Shown here: positions 24,722 through 34,607 of the stretch, piece by piece | Layout of the letters: each line of letters begins with the position of its first letter | How positions within the stretch are numbered: the first letter of the stretch is position 1 | NCBI RefSeq assembly: GCF_003675325.1 | Contig: NZ_CP033073.1 | Coordinates: forward strand, 434,001 to 498,000 | DNA: 64,000 nt | Reading direction: 5' to 3' | Source of the DNA: Streptomyces dangxiongensis | GTDB lineage: Bacteria; Actinomycetota; Actinomycetes; Streptomycetales; Streptomycetaceae | Notes under the pieces: model-generated | The model's database searches: none | Seen by the model: only the letters and a program-made list of their open reading frames with translations | Told to the model about the DNA's origin: nothing | Position numbers and translations under genes: made by a program

Positions 24722-26281
24722 TCAAGGGGTTGCTGCCGGCGCCTTGCCCGTCACGGTGGTCTTGTGGGTGCCGGCCGGCGGTGCCTTGCGGAGCGGGGTC
24801 TCGATGACGCACAGCGCCGCGATGAACGCGGCCGCGCACAGGATCGCCCCGCCGAGGAAAATCTGGTGGGTGCCGCTGGTGACCGCGTTCAGGTAGGCGT
24901 CCTTGGCCCCGGCGGGCAGATGATCCAGGGTGTGTGCGTCGGTCACGGTACCGCCGCCGGTGCCGGGCAGGTGGGACTGGACGGCGCGGGTGAACAGGGA
25001 GCCGAAGACCGCGACGCCGAGGGATCCGCCCAGGGTGCGGAAGAGGGTGACCGCGCCCATGGCGGCGCCCATGTCGCGCATGTCGACGCTGTTTTGCGCG
25101 ATGGTGCCGGCCAGCTGCTGGGTGAGGCCGAGCCCGATACCGACAAGGGCCATGTACGTGCAGGTCAGAATGCGGGACGTGCCGGTCCCCATGGTCGCGA
25201 GCAGTGTGAGGCCGACGGTGAGGAAGCCGGTGCCCACGACCGGGAAAATCTTGTACGTGCCTGTGGCGGACATGATCTTGCCCGCGATGGTGGAGACGAT
25301 CACGACGGGGATCATCAGGGGCAGCAGCAACAGGCCGGAGTCGGCGGCCGAGGCGCCCTGGACGGTCTGCTGGAACAGCGGCAGGTAGAGGCCCGCACCG
25401 AACACGACCACGCCGGCGGCCAGGAGCAGGACGGTGGCCAGCGGGAAATTGCGGTGGCCCGTGAAGATTGTCAGCGGCAGCACGGGTTCCACGGCCCGCC
25501 GCTCCGCGAGAACGAACAGGGCGAGCCCGAGCACGGCGACGGCGCCCAGCGGCAGGATCTGCCAGGAGGCCCACGCGTAGGTGGTGCCCGCCCAGGTCGC
25601 GGCCAGCACGGTCGCGCTGATCGTGACGGTCAGCAGGGCGATGCCCGGCAGGTCGATCCTCGCGGTGATGCGCCGGGCGGGTACGTGCAGCATTCGCCAC
25701 AGCCACACCAGGGCGAGCAGGCCGAGCGGCAGGTTGACGTAGAAGGCCCAGCGCCAGCCCCAGTGTCCGGTGATGAAGCCGCCGAGCAGCGGGCCGCCGA
25801 TGGTGCCGATCGCCATGACGGAAGCGGTCATGCCCTGGTACCGGCCGCGTTCGCGCGGCGGTACCAGAGCGGCGATGAGGGCGAAGGCGCCCGCGCCGAT
25901 GCCGCCTGCGCCGATGCCCTGCAGCGCGCGGAAGACGATCAGTTCGGGCATGGACCGGGCGGCGCCGCAGAGCGCGGAGCCGGCGATGAACACGGCGATC
26001 GAGGCCAGGTACATGGGTTTGCGGCCGAACAGGTCGCCGAACTTGCCCCAGATCGGGGTGGTGACGGCGGTGACCAGGGTGTAGGCGGTCACCACCCAGG
26101 AGATGTGCTCCAGACCGCCGAGATCGCCGACGATCGTGGGCATCGCGGTGCCCACGACCATGTTGTCGAGCATCGACAGCAGCATCGCGAGCATGACGCC
26201 GAGCAGCACCCAGCGGACGTTCCTGGGAATACCGGCAGCGGCTGTCGGGTGGGCGGCGGGGGATGCAGGAGATGTGGACAT
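24722..26281 (-). CDS. DHA2-type MFS drug exporter (14 transmembrane helices)
   Basis: This 519-residue membrane protein of the EmrB/QacA family has motif D1-like LDNMVVGTAMPTI in helix 1, GKFGDLFGRKPMY (motif A) in loop 2-3 and GPLLGGFITGHWGWRWAFYVNLPLG (motif C and following), with about 14 hydrophobic segments. It exports toxic organic compounds by proton antiport. It is divergent from a TetR regulator (26441), with two inverted repeats between them, the classic arrangement of a substrate-induced efflux pair. Its position beyond the P450/cyclooxygenase-like genes could be coincidental. Confidence 0.94.
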   Translation of the reverse strand: MSTSPASPAAHPTAAAGIPRNVRWVLLGVMLAMLLSMLDNMVVGTAMPTIVGDLGGLEHISWVVTAYTLVTAVTTPIWGKFGDLFGRKPMYLASIAVFIAGSALCGAARSMPELIVFRALQGIGAGGIGAGAFALIAALVPPRERGRYQGMTASVMAIGTIGGPLLGGFITGHWGWRWAFYVNLPLGLLALVWLWRMLHVPARRITARIDLPGIALLTVTISATVLAATWAGTTYAWASWQILPLGAVAVLGLALFVLAERRAVEPVLPLTIFTGHRNFPLATVLLLAAGVVVFGAGLYLPLFQQTVQGASAADSGLLLLPLMIPVVIVSTIAGKIMSATGTYKIFPVVGTGFLTVGLTLLATMGTGTSRILTCTYMALVGIGLGLTQQLAGTIAQNSVDMRDMGAAMGAVTLFRTLGGSLGVAVFGSLFTRAVQSHLPGTGGGTVTDAHTLDHLPAGAKDAYLNAVTSGTHQIFLGGAILCAAAFIAALCVIETPLRKAPPAGTHKTTVTGKAPAATP

Positions 26282-26366
26282 GGCGAATCACTCCCTCAGG
26301 GATGTGCGGTGGAAGAGAAGCGGAAAGGCCGGTGGCCGGCAGGAGCACACGCAGCGACCGCTCCAC

Positions 26367-26406
26367 GGAACCACAACAGTTCCAAAAGTGCAACAGCTCT
26401 ACTTTT
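26367..26406. promoter_or_regulatory. Candidate TetR operators between exporter and regulator
   Basis: Two inverted repeats lie in an AT-richer patch: GGAAC-N7-GTTCC (26367-26383) and AAAAGT-N11-ACTTTT (26384-26406). They are adjacent, and between divergently transcribed genes they are the expected targets of the TetR protein, controlling both promoters. Confidence 0.6.
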
Positions 26407-26440
26407 TGAGGTGACTCGCATTCCGGGATAAGGTGCAGAC

Positions 26441-27043
26441 ATGGGAGCCCCACAGATCCGGGAACCGCAGACTCCGGGACGCCGTGAGCGCAAGAAGGCG
26501 GCGACCCGCAAGGCCATCGCCGACGCGGCACTGCGCCTGTTTCTGGAGCGCGGCTACGACAACGTGGGAATCCGCGAGATCGCAGACGCCGCCGACGTCT
26601 CGACCGCCACGCTCTTCAAACACTTCCCCAGCAAGGAGGCGCTCGTCTTCGACATGGACACCGACCGGGAGGCCAGCCTGCTCGACGCCGTCCACCAACG
26701 ACCCGAGGAACAGTCGATCCTGGCCGCGCTCCGGGACTACGTGCTGGCCAGGGCGAACATCTCCCAGGACGCCGAAATGGCGCAGTTCCTCGAACTCATC
26801 CGCTCCACCCCGGCGTTGAGCGAGTACGCCCACCGCATGTGGATGCGGCACGAGAGCGCGCTCACCCAGGCCATCACCGAGGCAAGCGGCGCCCCACAGG
26901 GGAACCCCACCTGTGCGGCACTTGCCCACTTCGCGCTGGAGACCGCCACCCTCGCCCGCGCGAGCGACGATCCCCGCACAGCCGTCGAGAGCGCCTTCAA
27001 CCTCCTGGAACACGGCTGGGAGACCGCCGGGCCAGGCGTCTGA
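26441..27043 (+). CDS. TetR-family repressor of the adjacent exporter
   Basis: This 200-residue protein has a typical TetR N-terminal HTH (RKAIADAALRLFLERGYDNV, then IREIADAADVSTATLFKHFP with the YxHF-type end) and an all-helical ligand-binding C-terminal domain. It most likely represses the divergent MFS exporter and itself until a ligand binds. ATG 26441 is at the 5' end of the HTH lead with the usual basic stretch RRERKKAATR. Confidence 0.93.
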   Translation: MGAPQIREPQTPGRRERKKAATRKAIADAALRLFLERGYDNVGIREIADAADVSTATLFKHFPSKEALVFDMDTDREASLLDAVHQRPEEQSILAALRDYVLARANISQDAEMAQFLELIRSTPALSEYAHRMWMRHESALTQAITEASGAPQGNPTCAALAHFALETATLARASDDPRTAVESAFNLLEHGWETAGPGV

Positions 27044-27144
27044 AAGCAACAGCGCACCCACCGCACGCCGCTGCAACGAGGACGGCTTGATCAACCCCGC
27101 AACGAACTCCCGCGGGGCAGCACCAGCGGGGTCGCCGAGCGGGT

Positions 27145-27405
27145 TCAGCCCGCGGCTCGGGCGTGCGCGTGCAACGCCTCGGCAGCCGTGCGTAGTTGCT
27201 CCGCCGCCGTGGTGCAGGCGGCGGCCTGCTGCTCCAGCGTGGTCAGGCTCCACTCCGGTGCCGCCGGGCAGTCGCCGAGCGTGGCGGCGGTGGCGCGCAG
27301 CCGCCGCGCGTACTTCTCCATCAGCTCGGCGTCCGTCCGCAGCGTGCCCGCGCGGTCGAGGAGTTCGGTGTCGTACGACGTCACTCCGGGGGACTCGGTC
27401 ACCAT
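27145..27405 (-). CDS. Small all-helical WXG100-like protein
   Basis: This 86-residue protein is two predicted helices around a central EWSLTTLEQQ segment, the size and helix-turn-helix pairing of WXG100/ESX-type proteins, though a strict W-x-G is absent. The C-terminal helix is Ala-rich with heptad spacing. It lies 34 bases downstream of the large hydrolase gene, same strand, so it is probably co-transcribed and may be its partner or chaperone. That relationship is inferred. Confidence 0.65.
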   Translation of the reverse strand: MVTESPGVTSYDTELLDRAGTLRTDAELMEKYARRLRATAATLGDCPAAPEWSLTTLEQQAAACTTAAEQLRTAAEALHAHARAAG

Positions 27406-27439
27406 GGCGTACTCCCGGTCGGCGGGGTGTGCGGGGGTC

Positions 27440-29608
27440 TCAGCGCGGCAGGAGGGCGCCGGCGCTGCGGTGCAGCATGAACTGGGGGCAGGTCAGGACG
27501 AACAGGGGCCGGGCCGTGTCGATGCCGAGCCGGCGCAGTTGCCCGGCGAAGGGCTCGGCCGCCGCGGTGTCCAGCCGCAGTCCGATTCCGCCGCCGCGGT
27601 GCAGACGGAGCCTGCCGTGGGCCCGGACCAGGGTACGGACCGTGCTCCCGCCCCGGCGGCCGTAGAGGATCCAGTCGGCCTCGGGGCAGGGCACGCCCCG
27701 GCCGAGGCGGCCGTCGACGGTGATGCCGAGGTCCGGGGAGCCGGCACGGATCTGCCGGCCCATCAGGTCGGCTTCGGCGGTCACCCGCAGCGCGGGCTGG
27801 CCCCAGATCTCCTGGGCGACGACGCGGGCCTCCTCGCTGGTCACGGCGAGGGAGAGGACGTAGCGGCCGGTGCGGCGCAGGTCGACGCGGCGCAGCAGGT
27901 CCAGGGCGGCGTCGTAGGGGCCGGGCCGCCACAGGTCGTCGACCAGCACGGAGAGGACGATCTCGGTGTAGGGGCCGATCGTGGTGCAGCGGTGCTCGTA
28001 CATCGAGAGCACCGCCATGGCCCGCCGGCCCAGCCGGCTCGGGGTCAGCCAGGTGACGTCGGGCAGCAGGCCGCGGGCCGTATCCGCGTCGACGGGGAAG
28101 CACAGGTGGGCGGCGGAGGAGTCGTAGTAGCGCACGGGTACGTCCACCGGGCCGGCCGTGGTGGGCACGGAGGCGGTGGGCAGGGTGAGGAAGGGGTAGC
28201 CCTCGGGCGGGTTGGCGCGGTCCTTGAGCTGGTAGGCCTGGGTGCGCACGACGGGGCCCCGGTAGGGGGCGAGCGCGTCGTCGATGCGCTCCCGGGCCTC
28301 GGGGATCACGGTCCTGAGGTGCTCGATGTATTCGTGGATCATGTGGCAGAGCGGGAACTCGTGACTCGGCCCGATGTAGTCGACCTCGTACCAGCCGGGG
28401 TGCGGGTCGAACGCGGAGCCCGCGCCACGGCCGTCGAGGACGGGCACGATGTCGTGCTGGTTGGTGATGCTGGCGACCCGGGTGCGCGGGTCGGCGGGTC
28501 GCTTGCTGTCGACCGGGGAGCCGACGGCGACGACGTGGGTGACCCGGTAGGCGCGGCAGAACTCCTCGTCCTGGGCGAGGTTCATCAGGGCGATCCCGCC
28601 CTCGCTGTGCCCGATCAGCGCGAGGTCGGCGCCGCGCGGGATGCCGTAGTCGTCCAGGGCGAGGAGGATCGAGCGGGTGTACGGCGAGTCCGTCAGGAAC
28701 AGGTTGCGCCAGGCGCCGACGAAGTCCTGCGGGGAGTCGTTGCGCGGGCGGCCCGGTGCCATGCCGGGCGCCTGGACGACGTAACGGACGACCCCGTCCG
28801 GACCGCGTACGTTCTGCACGAGGATCCGCCCGTCGGTGGAGAGCATCTCGATGTTGCGCAGAAAACCGAGGAAGGAGCCTTCCGGCGCGATGACCTGCCT
28901 CTCCTGGTCGGTCAGCTCGACGGCCTCGGCGGCGCCCTCGCCCTTGTCCAGGTTCGCGAGCCGGGCGGCGCTGACGCCGTGCAGCGGGTCGGCCGACAGC
29001 GTACGGCCGGTGGCCAGCGCCCAGCCGGTCTCGTCGTTCTGCGGGTCCTCGTCCAGCAGGGCGCGGATGGCGAGGAGTTCGGCCATCAGCGGGGCCAGCC
29101 CGGACAGCGCGCGCTGGGCCCCCTGGTCCCGGAACAGCGCGCGCAGGGCCCGCACCGACTCCAGGTCCCGGTCGGCGGTGACGGCCTCCGTCAGCCGGCG
29201 CATGCCCGGATCGCGCTCGAACTCGGGGTGGTCGATGAGCACGGCGGCGATCCTCAGCCGCAGCGAGCCGACAGCCACCAGCGCGGCCAGGCTCTCCCGG
29301 CCCAGCACCTCCCCGGCCGCGCCCAGCACATGGCCCACGCCCTTCGGGGCCGTGATGGCCGAGCCGCCCAGCCCCTGCTTGTTGGTGAGGGCGCGCAGCA
29401 GTGCCCAGCGGGCGGCGAGGCCGGTGCGGGGGCGCCGGCGCGCGGAGGCGGCCAGGTCCGGGGAGAACAGGGCGGTACTGGTCCGTGCGGACACCCCGCG
29501 GATGCCCTCGGCGACGTCCACCACCTCCCGCGCGCACCGGCGCAGCAGTTCCTGGACGTCCTGACCGTCCGGCGCGGGCCGTCCGGGTGCGGTGCCGTCC
29601 GCTCGCAT
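27440..29608 (-). CDS. Two-domain alpha/beta hydrolase with acetoacetate-decarboxylase-like C-terminus
   Basis: This 722-residue protein has three visible parts. A helical region covers roughly residues 1-230. An alpha/beta-hydrolase domain with nucleophile elbow GHSEGG (Ser335) follows, with downstream NQHDIVPVLDG (candidate acid) and PSHEFPLCHMIHEYIEHL (candidate His). The C-terminal ~250 residues begin VPVRYYDSSAAHLCFPVD and resemble acetoacetate-decarboxylase/DUF2071-like beta barrels. There is no signal peptide. ATG 29608 follows AGGGAG. A lipase or esterase activity is likely; the role of the second domain is unclear. It is followed by a WXG100-like gene. The fusion is unfamiliar to me. 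Confidence 0.8.
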   Translation of the reverse strand: MRADGTAPGRPAPDGQDVQELLRRCAREVVDVAEGIRGVSARTSTALFSPDLAASARRRPRTGLAARWALLRALTNKQGLGGSAITAPKGVGHVLGAAGEVLGRESLAALVAVGSLRLRIAAVLIDHPEFERDPGMRRLTEAVTADRDLESVRALRALFRDQGAQRALSGLAPLMAELLAIRALLDEDPQNDETGWALATGRTLSADPLHGVSAARLANLDKGEGAAEAVELTDQERQVIAPEGSFLGFLRNIEMLSTDGRILVQNVRGPDGVVRYVVQAPGMAPGRPRNDSPQDFVGAWRNLFLTDSPYTRSILLALDDYGIPRGADLALIGHSEGGIALMNLAQDEEFCRAYRVTHVVAVGSPVDSKRPADPRTRVASITNQHDIVPVLDGRGAGSAFDPHPGWYEVDYIGPSHEFPLCHMIHEYIEHLRTVIPEARERIDDALAPYRGPVVRTQAYQLKDRANPPEGYPFLTLPTASVPTTAGPVDVPVRYYDSSAAHLCFPVDADTARGLLPDVTWLTPSRLGRRAMAVLSMYEHRCTTIGPYTEIVLSVLVDDLWRPGPYDAALDLLRRVDLRRTGRYVLSLAVTSEEARVVAQEIWGQPALRVTAEADLMGRQIRAGSPDLGITVDGRLGRGVPCPEADWILYGRRGGSTVRTLVRAHGRLRLHRGGGIGLRLDTAAAEPFAGQLRRLGIDTARPLFVLTCPQFMLHRSAGALLPR

Positions 29609-29856
29609 CCGACGCTCCCTCGGCTCGACGACGTGGGGACAGGTGCGGGGCCGCGTCGGCGGGCGCGGCCTCGCCCCCATCGTCGGCCAGGGCGAGCGGG
29701 CCCGCACCTTCATCCATCCAGGTAGAGGATGCGCACGGGTGCCGTACGGCCCGCCGAGCCTGGGCCGTGACCTCGTACGGCTGCCGCATAATCGCCGCAC
29801 ATGACCCCCTGCACTCCCCCGACGGCACCGGTCCCCCAACTGGTGGAGCGCGCGTC

Positions 29857-30852
29857 GTGACCACGTCCGCCGAACGCCCCGAGGGCCTGCGGCCCCCGCT
29901 CCCCGACACCGTCCCGGTCGGCCGGCCGCTGCGCACCGGTTACCTGCTCACCCTCGTGGTCGGCCCGCTCACCGTCCTGGCGCTGGCGCTGCCGGCCGCC
30001 CTGGCCGGCGGCTGGGGGCCACGCTGGTACGACGCGGTCCTCGGCGCCGGGATGTACGCGCTGTCCATCATGGGCATCACCGCCGGCTACCACCGGCACT
30101 TCACCCATCTGTCGTTCCGGGCGAAACGGCCGCTGCGGATCGCCCTCGGTGTCGCGGGCGGCCTCGCCCTGGAGGGCCCGGTGACCATGTGGGTGGCCGA
30201 ACACCGCCGCCACCACCAGTACGCCGACCAGGAGGGCGACCCGCACTCGCCATGGGCGTACGGCACCACCCGGCGAGCGCTGGCCAAGGGGCTGTGGCAC
30301 GCCCAGGTCGGCTGGTTCTCCTCCCCCGTCCGCTCGCACCATCCGCGCTACGCGCCCGATCTGCTCGCCGACCCGGACGTGCGCCGCCTGGACCGCTGCT
30401 ATCCGTTGACCGCGGTCGTCTCCCTCGGCCTGCCGCCCGCTGTGGTCCTGGCGGTCTCCCACGACTGGCACTGCGCGCTGGTCACGTTCTTCTGGGCGAG
30501 CCTCGTGCGGTACGCCGTCGTCCACCATGTCACCTGGTCGGTCAATTCCGTCGCGCACGCCTTCGGTGCCCGGCACTACCGCACCCGCGACCAGTCCCGG
30601 GACGTGCCGTGGGTGGCGCTGCTGACCTTCGGCGAGGGCTGGCACAACCTGCACCACGCCGACCCCGGCAGTGCCCGGCACGGCGGCCTGACGGGCCAGC
30701 CCGACCTCACGGCCTGGCTCATCGCCCGGTTCGAGCGGTGGGGCTGGGCGTACGACGTGCGCTGGCCGGACGGACGGCGGACCGCCGCCCGGCTGACCAC
30801 GGAGGCGGCGGGACGACGAGCACCGCGCAGGCACGGCCGGATGGCGGGCTGA
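29857..30852 (+). CDS. Membrane fatty-acyl-CoA desaturase
   Basis: This 331-residue integral membrane di-iron desaturase has all three His boxes: HRHFTH, HRRHH and HNLHH, plus an early GITAGYH segment and four transmembrane helices. It introduces a cis double bond (delta-9 type by resemblance) into saturated acyl-CoA using oxygen and electrons from a ferredoxin or similar donor. GTG 29857 follows GGAG. It is 5 kb from the cyclooxygenase-like gene and could supply unsaturated acyl chains, but the genes are not in one operon. Confidence 0.93.
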   Translation: MTTSAERPEGLRPPLPDTVPVGRPLRTGYLLTLVVGPLTVLALALPAALAGGWGPRWYDAVLGAGMYALSIMGITAGYHRHFTHLSFRAKRPLRIALGVAGGLALEGPVTMWVAEHRRHHQYADQEGDPHSPWAYGTTRRALAKGLWHAQVGWFSSPVRSHHPRYAPDLLADPDVRRLDRCYPLTAVVSLGLPPAVVLAVSHDWHCALVTFFWASLVRYAVVHHVTWSVNSVAHAFGARHYRTRDQSRDVPWVALLTFGEGWHNLHHADPGSARHGGLTGQPDLTAWLIARFERWGWAYDVRWPDGRRTAARLTTEAAGRRAPRRHGRMAG

Positions 30853-30907
30853 CGGTCATACGGGCTGACGAACTTACGGGCTTACGGGCTTACGGGCGGG
30901 CTGGTGG

Positions 30908-31658
30908 TCAGGTGGCGGGGAAGTAGCGGGAGAAGGGGGTGGAGTCGACGGCGAACACGCCGTTGAAAGGGTGGTTGAGCTGGTAGACCAGCAGCACGGT
31001 GAAGGTGATGAGGACCCGTCAGGCCCATCACCATCACCACATGGGTGGCGCTCCGGCGCACCCCGAACATGAACATGAAGGCGACCGTGAGCACACCGCC
31101 GACGATCAGCCCGAACCACAGCACCGGCGACAGACTGTTGCCCACGTCGGCCTCCCGGCCGCGCCGGGCGTCGTCCAGGGTGCTGAGCTGAGCCAAGGAC
31201 TCCTGGAGCGTGGCCTGCTGGGCGGGGGTGGCTTCGACGGGCACCTGGCTCGCGGCCCGGAGGTCGTTCAGCAGGTCCCAGCCGCGCCGGCCCGGCGGCT
31301 GTCCTCTCGTCATGGCGGGCCACTCGGCGGACACGACGGTGTGCACGTACATGTCGACGGCACCGCGCGTCTGTTCGGCCTGCGCGGCGGGGAGTCCGGC
31401 GGCCAGCAGGCGGATCTGGTGGGCGGCGCTCGCCTCCGCCTGCACATGACCCTCGGCGCCCGACCGGGACTCCCACACGGACACCATCGACAGGCCCAGC
31501 ACCAGCGCGTAGAGCACGCCGACCATCATGGAGATGTACTCGGCGACGTCCTCTCGGGGTTCCGCGTCCGGGGCGGGGGGCCAGTAATGGTGCCGGATCA
31601 CCACGATGCCTGCGGCGACCACGGCGATCCCCAGCACGACGGCGAAGATCTCGATCAT
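30908..31658 (-). pseudogene. DUF4239 (bestrophin-like) membrane protein, single-base frameshift
   Basis: From ATG 31658 the sequence has an N-terminal helix (IFAVVLGIAVVAAGIVVI), a second helix in ISMMVGVLYALVLGLSMVSV, a soluble middle, and a third (LWFGLIVGGVLTVAFMFMFG), the DUF4239 layout. The frame breaks at CCC 31015-31017 (one base too many). In the corrected frame it continues ITFTVLLVYQLNHPFNGVF and ends near RYFPAT at 30908. The family is bestrophin-like and may form a channel. The start overlaps the stop of the preceding gene (ATGA), so the two are coupled. The break is probably a sequencing error. Confidence 0.78.
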
Positions 31659-33875
31659 CGACTCGGTCTCCTGTCGGTGTTCTGCGGGGCGGGGGGTGAG
31701 GGGTGGAGGGTCAGGGGCGGCGGGGTGTGTACTGGGCGTCGGGGGGGTGGGCAACGGGCGGTCACGGGCCGACGCGCCGGGAGCCCAGCAGGGGCGGCGG
31801 CGAGGGCGGCGGGGATCAGCATCAGGAACAGCACGGCGAGCAGGCCGAGCCCGGTCGGACCGCCGCCGGGCCGGATGAAGCGGGCCATGATGGACGGGTT
31901 GCGCGATCGCCGGGGAGGCGTCCGGGCGTTCCGCCCCGGGGGCCGGCCCGGCACGGTCGCTTCGCCGGTGGTTCCCTGACCGGTCGTTCCCTGACCGGTG
32001 CTCGCCTGACCGGTAATCCCCTGGCCAGTGGTCGCCTGACCGCCGGTGGACTGGCCCCCTGTCCACTGACCGCCCGTCGACCGGCCGCCGGCTGCTTCGC
32101 CTCCCGTTGCTTCGCCACCGGTGGCCCCGCCGCCGGCGCCCTCACCACCGGTGGCTCCGCCCTCGCCGGCCGTGGCGCCCGTTCCTGTCCCGGCGGCAGC
32201 ACCCGTGCCGCCTGCGGCGGCTGTTCCTGCCCCGGCGGCTGCGCCCGTTCCCGTGCCGGCGGCCGCTGCCGCTCCCCCTGCGGCTGCCGTACCCGCACCG
32301 GCGCCCGCACCCGCGGCAGCGCCGGCCGTCCCCGCGCCGCCTGCGGCACCCGCACCAACGGCCCCACCGGCTCCCGCTCCGGCGCCCGTGCCCGCTGCAA
32401 CACCGCCTGCTCCGGCCCCGGCTGCGGCACCGGCCCCGGCTGCGGCACCGGCACCGGCACCCGCTGCGCCACCTGCTCCGGCCGCGGCACCGGCTGCGGT
32501 AGCCGCTCCGGCACCTCCCGCTGCGGCACCCGCTCCGGCACCGGCGGCCGTTCCAGCCCCAGCGGCCCCAGCCCCAGCAGCCGTACCCACTCCCGTTCCC
32601 GGTCCCGCACCTGCCCCTGCCCCTGCCCCAGCGCCGGCGGCCGTACCCGCACCGGCCCCTCCACCCGCCGCCGCTCCCCCGGCCCCCGCTCCAGCACCGG
32701 CCACGACTCCGGCTCCCCCGGCCCCAGCGGCAGCCCCGGCACCGGAACCGGCACCCGGCACGGCGCCCGCAGCGCCCCCCGCTGTTCCGGCGGCCGTGCC
32801 CGGTGCCGTGCCGGGTGTGAGGACGCCGGGTACGGGTGCGGGCCCGCCGGGGGGTGGCAGGGGTGGGGGGTGGGGGAAAGGTGACGCCGGGGGGTACGGG
32901 CAGGACCGGGGGCGCCGGGGGTGAAGCCGGCACGGGGGGTGGTGCGGGGGCGGGGGGTGGAGGCGGAGCCGGTGGGGCGGGAGGGGGGACCGCGGGGGGT
33001 GGGGACGGGGCCGGGGCGGGGGGCGCTGGTACCGGGACGGGTGGCGGCGGGGCCGGGTACAGCGTGAACGAGCCGGACGCGTCGGCCTTCAGCGGCGGCG
33101 GCCGCTTCGGGCACCCGTCGGGCCGGAGCGTGCTGATCCGGTCGGTCCCGGTCACGTGCCCCTCGCTGAAGTACTGGCCCGCAGGCCGCTCCACGGTCGC
33201 CCGGCAGCGCACGGAGTCCCCGGGGTCGAGGCTCGGGACGGTGTCACCGCCCGCCGCCGGGCAGACGATGCCGGGCGGCTGGAGCACGGGATCGGTGAGG
33301 TGGAGGTCGAACACCGTACGGTTGCCGGTGTTGGACACGTCGTAGAGGACGGTGACCGGGCCGGGGGCGACGGGCTGGCCGGGTACCCCCACCTCGGTCT
33401 CGACCGTCTCGGACAGCGCCGGCCGGCCGCCGACGCCGGCGTATCCGGAACGGGCGGCGGCCCACGATTCCTGGCCGAGGGAGGGGATGCGGCCGACGGC
33501 CGTGACGTCGGCGATCCAGACCCCCTCGCGCGCGCTGGCCCACGCGGTGCAGGTGGCCGAGTCCAGGCCGCGGAGCATGGGGAGGCGGTCGTCGCCGCCG
33601 GGGCAGCGGATCCTGGCGCCCGGCAGCCCCGGGTCGTTCACCCGTACGTCGTACAGGTCGGCTCCGGTGCGGTTGGACAGCCGGTACGTCCTCAGCAGCG
33701 GGTGGCCGACGCGGATGCCGGGATGGGTCGCCCCGGTACCCGGCCGGGTGTCGGTGTCGACCTCCAGGGCGAGCCCGTGGCTACCCGCGCCGTCGGCGAC
33801 GGCGCGGTCCACCGGTCCGCCGGACACGGCCGCGAGCAGCGGCAGGACCACGGCGAGACGTGCCCCGAGGGCCAC
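31655..33875 (-). pseudogene. Cell-surface protein: DUF11-like domains, Pro-rich and Gly/Ala-rich stalk, membrane anchor; one frameshift
   Basis: GTG 33875 (behind GGGAGG) opens a signal peptide (LAVVLPLLAAVSG), then two beta-sandwich DUF11-like repeats (LRTYRLSNRTGADLYDVRVN and VLYDVSNTGNRTVFDLHLTD). A Pro-rich segment follows, then after a frame change ~230 residues of Gly/Ala low complexity, TGGQ/TTGQG repeats, and a C-terminal transmembrane helix (GLLAVLFLMLIPAALAAA). The frame change is at a run of six G (32850-32855); five G would make one continuous ~740-residue protein. The stop at 31655 overlaps the next start. It is likely a wall-spanning adhesin-like stalk anchored in the membrane. 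Confidence 0.75.
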
Positions 33876-34016
33876 GCCAGCACCTCCCTGGTAGTCCTAT
33901 GACCACATGATCAGGACTAACAGAGCGGCCTGGCCGCGTGCTTCGGCCCACGCCGGTCACGGGGCACAACCGCACGAGGATCACTCCGGTGGCCGCGCGG
34001 CCGGCGCCGGGCCGCC

Positions 34017-34484
34017 TCAGCGGTCCGGCACGTCCGGCATCAGACCCGCCGCGAGTGTGGCTCCCAGCTCCCAGCACGCCTGGGTGTCATCCTTGCCCGG
34101 CTCGCCGGTGACGGTCACCGCGTCGGCCGCCCGGCGCCAGGCGAGACCGGTGGTGACGGCCTCGACGGCGCGGACGGCTCCGGTGACGTCGTTGCCGCCG
34201 TGGACGTAGTAGCCGAACGGGCGGCCCCGGGTCTCGTCGAGGCACGGGTAGTAGATCTGGTCGAAGAAGTGTTTGAGGGCGCCGGACATGTAGCCCAGGT
34301 TCGCGGGCGTGCCGAGCAGGTAGCCGTCGGCTTCGAGCACGTCTGAGGCGGTGGCGGACAGGGCCGCCCGGCGCACGACGCGGACGCCCTCGATCTCGGG
34401 TGTCGTCGCGCCCGACACCACTGCTTCGAGCAGCGCCTGACAGTTCGGTGAGGGCGTGTGATGGACGATCAGCAAGGTAGGCAC
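34017..34484 (-). CDS. Flavodoxin-fold NAD(P)H-dependent reductase
   Basis: This 155-residue cytosolic flavoprotein has the N-terminal strand and phosphate loop TLLIVHHTPSPNCQ, and the flavodoxin/WrbA-like segment GYLLGTPANLGYMSGALKHF characteristic of FMN-dependent reductases of the NADPH-dependent FMN reductase family. It probably transfers electrons from NAD(P)H to quinones or similar acceptors. GTG 34484 is preferred; GTG 34493 is an alternative. It is divergent from the methyltransferase at 34608. Confidence 0.85.
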   Translation of the reverse strand: MPTLLIVHHTPSPNCQALLEAVVSGATTPEIEGVRVVRRAALSATASDVLEADGYLLGTPANLGYMSGALKHFFDQIYYPCLDETRGRPFGYYVHGGNDVTGAVRAVEAVTTGLAWRRAADAVTVTGEPGKDDTQACWELGATLAAGLMPDVPDR

Positions 34485-34607
34485 GCACCGCACCCTGCCG
34501 TGCGCCTGCCGCTGCTCGCAAACGCCGGGTGCCGGCAGGCGTCACCGGCACCCGCCCGGGGTAGGACGCTGTCCGGCAGCCCGTACGCGGCGACGGAAGG
34601 GGACGGA

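Noticed and set aside
32121..32924. Pro/Ala-rich plus-strand frame of 267 codons
   Set aside because: It is the complement of the Gly/Ala-rich stalk. The minus-strand frame links to a signal peptide, DUF11-like domains and a membrane anchor, so that strand is coding.
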